Position numbers and translations under genes: made by a program. This document shows, in pieces, positions 4,998-7,043 of a stretch of DNA of 7,043 nucleotides; position 1 is the stretch's first letter, and every line of letters starts with the position of its first letter. The stretch is from Chrysiogenia bacterium (GTDB lineage Bacteria; JAGRBM01): contig JAGRBM010000505.1 of the NCBI GenBank assembly GCA_020434085.1, positions 1-7,043 of the forward strand, in the 5' to 3' direction. The notes beneath the pieces are model-generated. The model did no database searches and was not told the DNA's origin. It saw nothing but the letters and a program-made list of their open reading frames with translations.

Positions 4998-5786
4998 TCA
5001 GCGCACCCGCTGGCCGTCGACCACGAACTGGTCGACGCGTTCCTGATAGAAACAGACCAGCTCCTGGATCTTGCGCACTTCATCGAAGGGGGCGAGGTAG
5101 GTCCAGACGATGTCAGGGTAGTCGCGCTCGCCGATCTTCACGCTGTAGTAGGAGGCGCTTCCCTTATAGGGGCACACCGTCTCGGTTGAGGAGGGCCTGA
5201 GCAGCTCCATGCGCACATCGTCGAGCGGAAGGTAGTAGCGCGGAGGCAGGCCGGTCTCGAAGAGCACGACGGGGCGGTGGCACTCGGCCACGCGCTCACC
5301 GGCAAGGAATACTTCCACGTGGCGCGAGCTCTTCAGGCAATCGATGCGCACGTAGGGATCGCGCGGGTGGACGAAGACCTGCTCGTCTTCCTCGAACCAG
5401 GCGTCCATGGCATCCCAGTCGAAGGAAATGTGCTCTGCCAGCGCCTTGACCTGCGGCGCGGGCGCCGGGTGCGCGATGGCGGCGTGGGTGGCAGTGCGGC
5501 TCTCCTTGGAGTCCCCGACGACCACGTCCCAGGTGCGGGTGGGGCCAAGGTGGGCATTGCCCTCGGAAGTGGCGGAATGCTTCAAATACTCGGTGCGCAC
5601 ATCGGCACGCGGGAAATAGTAGCGCGGCGTGCACCCTCGCTCACGCAGCAGCAGCGCCCGCCGGCTGTCAGCGATGGTGACACCGGCAAATACGACGCGC
5701 ACCTGCTTGGGCGAGGGCTCCAGCGCGACCCAGTGGCCGTCGGCATAGTACCAGCGCGCGTCGGCGCCGGGCTCGGGGACGCTCAT
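4998..5786 (-). CDS. Tandem DUF427-domain protein
   Basis: The product has 262 residues, starting at the ATG at 5786 that overlaps the stop of the upstream dehydrogenase gene (ATGA). GGAGG lies 7 bases before it. The open frame continues upstream to 5888, but that part lies inside the dehydrogenase gene and is rejected. Two DUF427 (NTP_transf_9) domains lie in tandem, about residues 28-136 and 153-256. Each has the pattern VxV..aG..iA.s.R...L.E.G..PRYY.P..DVR.E.L. The second copy keeps the conserved TVCPYKGSASYYSV block (Cys205, Lys208). The first has AHLGPTRTWDVV in its place, lacking the Cys and Lys. The domain's biochemical function is not established; it is a small beta-rich fold. No signal peptide is seen. 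Co-transcription with a YdfG-like dehydrogenase and a cupin suggests a soluble metabolic role. Confidence 0.9.
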   Translation of the reverse strand: MSVPEPGADARWYYADGHWVALEPSPKQVRVVFAGVTIADSRRALLLRERGCTPRYYFPRADVRTEYLKHSATSEGNAHLGPTRTWDVVVGDSKESRTATHAAIAHPAPAPQVKALAEHISFDWDAMDAWFEEDEQVFVHPRDPYVRIDCLKSSRHVEVFLAGERVAECHRPVVLFETGLPPRYYLPLDDVRMELLRPSSTETVCPYKGSASYYSVKIGERDYPDIVWTYLAPFDEVRKIQELVCFYQERVDQFVVDGQRVR

Positions 5787-6553
5787 TTCCCGTCCTCCCG
5801 CGCGACCTTGAAGCCGCCGAATGCCTGCATGGTGGGAAGCACTTCGATGCGTGAGACATTGACATGGGCCGGGCGGGTGAGCGCCCACTCGATGGTTTCG
5901 GCGATGTCCTCGGCAACGAGCGGCTGGTAGCCCTCATACACCCTGTCGGCGGCGGCCTGGTCGCCCCGCATGCGCACCACGGAGAACTCGGTCTCCACGG
6001 CGCCGGGCTCGATGTTGGTCACCCGGATGTTCTTGCCCAGAAGATCGACGCGCAGGTTGCGCGAGAACTGAAGGACGAAGCTCTTGGTGGCGCCGTAGAC
6101 ATTGCCCCTGGCGTAGGGATAGCTCCCGGCGACTGAGCCCACATTGACGATGTGCCCGCGATCACGCTCGACCATGCCGGGAAGCAGCAGACGCGTGCAG
6201 CGCATGAGCCCCTTGATGTTGGTGTCCACCATGGTCTCCCAGTCCTCGGGGTCGGTCTCCCACGCGCGCTCCAGCCCGGCGGCAAGGCCCGCGTTGTTGA
6301 TGAGCACGTCGACGGCGGCGAAGTCCGCGGGAAGCTCGGCAATGGCTTTCTCGATCACCTCGCGGTCGCGAATGTCCGCGGCAATGAGATGGCAGGGAAC
6401 ACTCAGCTCTTTGGCGAGGGCATCGAGGCGCTCGGCCCGGCGCCCGAGCAAAACAAGCCGCGCCCCTGCGGCGGCGCAGCGGCGCGCGGAGGCCTCGCCG
6501 ATTCCGGCGGTGGCGCCGGTGATGAAGACGGTCTTGTCCTTGAGTGTGCTCAT
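5783..6553 (-). CDS. Short-chain dehydrogenase/reductase, YdfG-like (NADP-dependent 3-hydroxy acid dehydrogenase type)
   Basis: The product has 256 residues from the ATG at 6553, with AGGAG 4 bases upstream. It is a classical SDR. The nucleotide-binding motif TGATAGIG is at 12-19, NNAG at 86-89, Asn112 in DTNIKG, catalytic Ser140 in VNVGSVAGSYPY, and Tyr153/Lys157 in NVYGATK. Arg38 and Arg39 after the second strand (LLGRRAERL) fit NADP(H) preference. The segment VNVGSVAGSYPYARGNVYGATKSF, the block IEPGAVETEFSVVR (181-194) and the C-terminal HVNVSRIEVLPTMQAF closely recall E. coli YdfG, which oxidises serine, L-allo-threonine and 3-hydroxy acids and reduces malonic semialdehyde. The substrate here is inferred only. 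It is the middle gene of a minus-strand operon, 40 bases after the cupin stop and overlapping the DUF427 start by 4 bases. Confidence 0.95.
   Translation of the reverse strand: MSTLKDKTVFITGATAGIGEASARRCAAAGARLVLLGRRAERLDALAKELSVPCHLIAADIRDREVIEKAIAELPADFAAVDVLINNAGLAAGLERAWETDPEDWETMVDTNIKGLMRCTRLLLPGMVERDRGHIVNVGSVAGSYPYARGNVYGATKSFVLQFSRNLRVDLLGKNIRVTNIEPGAVETEFSVVRMRGDQAAADRVYEGYQPLVAEDIAETIEWALTRPAHVNVSRIEVLPTMQAFGGFKVAREDGK
5794..5798 (-). promoter_or_regulatory. Shine-Dalgarno of the DUF427 gene, inside the dehydrogenase gene
   Basis: The minus strand reads GGAGG, 7 bases before the ATG at 5786. With the ATGA overlap this indicates translational coupling and fixes the start. Confidence 0.7.
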
Positions 6554-6593
6554 GGGGCTCCTGTTTACTCGCCCTGAAGCGGCCGGGCCAGAC

Positions 6594-6902
6594 TCAGCGG
6601 CGCACGGCATCGAGGCTGATGACGCTCTGCTCGCCCAGCACGCGGGCGCTATGGGGCGCCCCGCGCGGAACCCAGAGCAGGTCCCCGGCCTCGAGCACCA
6701 CGGTTCTGCCCCCCATCTCCATCTCGAAGCGCCCGCAGAGCACGCCGTCGATCTTGTCGATCTCGTGGGTGTGCATGGGAAAAAAGGTGCCGGGCGGATA
6801 GGCGTAGCGGGTGACGGAGTAGCCCAGCGCGGCGAGCCGCTCGCGCATGGCGGCCTCGCTGAGGGGACCGTCCGTGTCCTCGTTCCAGTGTTCGAGCCGC
6901 AT
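6594..6902 (-). CDS. Small single-domain cupin protein
   Basis: This is a 102-residue cupin. Motif 1 is PGTFFPMHTHEIDKIDGVLCG with His44 and His46. Motif 2 is AGDLLWVPRGAPH with Gly73, Pro79, Gly81 and His84. Three metal-ligand histidines are present. The usual Glu ligand position of motif 1 holds Lys50 (next to Asp49), a variant seen in some cupins. It may bind a metal and a small ligand; its activity (isomerase, dioxygenase or sensor) cannot be told. The ATG at 6902 has no good Shine-Dalgarno, and a promoter-like -10 ends only about 10 bases upstream, so the message may be nearly leaderless. It is the first gene of the operon with the dehydrogenase and DUF427 genes; the 40-bp gap to the next gene holds that gene's AGGAG. 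Confidence 0.88.
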   Translation of the reverse strand: MRLEHWNEDTDGPLSEAAMRERLAALGYSVTRYAYPPGTFFPMHTHEIDKIDGVLCGRFEMEMGGRTVVLEAGDLLWVPRGAPHSARVLGEQSVISLDAVRR

Positions 6903-6912
6903 GACGGGGCGA

Positions 6913-6942
6913 AGCCTAGCAGAGCCGGCCCGGGCCCGTCAT
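6913..6942 (-). promoter_or_regulatory. Possible promoter of the cupin-SDR-DUF427 operon
   Basis: On the minus strand there is ATGACG (6942-6937, four of six matches to TTGACA), an 18-base spacer, and an extended -10, TGC-TAGGCT (6921-6913). The predicted start point at about 6905 would leave a leader of only 3-4 bases. The flanks ATGACGGG (6901-6908 and 6935-6942, inverted) form an 8-bp inverted repeat around the -10 that also includes the start codon. This is consensus matching by eye only. Confidence 0.35.
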
Positions 6943-6980
6943 CCGGGGGCGGAGGGGCAATACGGGCAGGCCCGGCGGTC

Positions 6981-7008
6981 TTGCTTTTCACGCCCCAGCG
7001 GCTAGAAG
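6981..7008 (+). promoter_or_regulatory. Possible divergent promoter reading out of the window
   Basis: TTGCTT (6981-6986) and TAGAAG (7003-7008) are spaced by 16 bases on the plus strand. No start codon with a ribosome site is visible before the window ends. Apart from this and the cupin promoter, the 141 bases from 6903 to 7043 show only GC-rich palindromes such as GGCCCGGGCC (6927-6936). Confidence 0.22.
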
Positions 7009-7043
7009 TGAGGCCCTGCGCAGCCGCGCTTCTCACCAGCGGA

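Noticed and set aside
5787-5888. Upstream extension of the DUF427 frame
   Set aside because: It lies inside the dehydrogenase gene. The ATG at 5786 has GGAGG and an ATGA overlap.
6554-7036. Upstream extension of the dehydrogenase frame to 7036
   Set aside because: The SDR family begins at the ATG at 6553, which has AGGAG upstream. The extension overlaps the cupin gene out of frame and is Pro/Arg-rich filler.

Overview
The window is GC-rich bacterial DNA with tightly packed genes and no rRNA, tRNA, CRISPR array, insertion sequence or phage gene that I can see. No taxon is identified directly. A MshEN + receiver-like + TPR protein and the general gene mix suggest a Deltaproteobacteria-type lineage (Myxococcota or relatives), but this is a weak inference.

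Layout from left to right. (1) Bases 1-789, plus strand: 3' part of a TrmH/SpoU-family RNA 2'-O-ribose methyltransferase whose start lies outside the window. (2) Only 2 bases beyond its stop ends a convergent gene (792-2348, minus) for a two-domain protein, GNAT acetyltransferase plus carbon-nitrogen hydrolase (nitrilase superfamily) with an intact Glu-Lys-Cys triad. (3) A divergent control region of about 160 bp (2349-2507) contains a perfect 15-bp palindrome. (4) Bases 2508-3959, plus: a regulatory protein with an N-terminal MshEN domain carrying two c-di-GMP-type motifs, a degenerate receiver domain with Glu at the phospho-acceptor position, and three TPRs. (5) After a leader holding a 17-bp palindrome and a hairpin that buries the Shine-Dalgarno, an unrecognised helical protein (4076-4738, plus) with weak HEAT-like repeats. 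(6) A non-coding, highly structured stretch of about 260 bp (4739-4997) with nested inverted repeats that can fold in two mutually exclusive ways. (7) A minus-strand operon reading cupin (6594-6902), YdfG-like short-chain dehydrogenase (5783-6553) and tandem-DUF427 protein (4998-5786), the last two sharing an ATGA stop/start overlap. (8) Bases 6903-7043: an apparent divergent promoter region.

The functional units appear to be the cupin-SDR-DUF427 operon (a small metabolic or redox cassette of unknown substrate) and the MshEN/pseudo-receiver/TPR protein with the adjacent helical protein. The second pair has no demonstrated link beyond orientation and proximity. I see no clear defence, secretion or biosynthetic system. 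The least explained parts are the c-di-GMP-type adaptor with its altered receiver site and the RNA-structure-rich leader and spacer around the helical protein.
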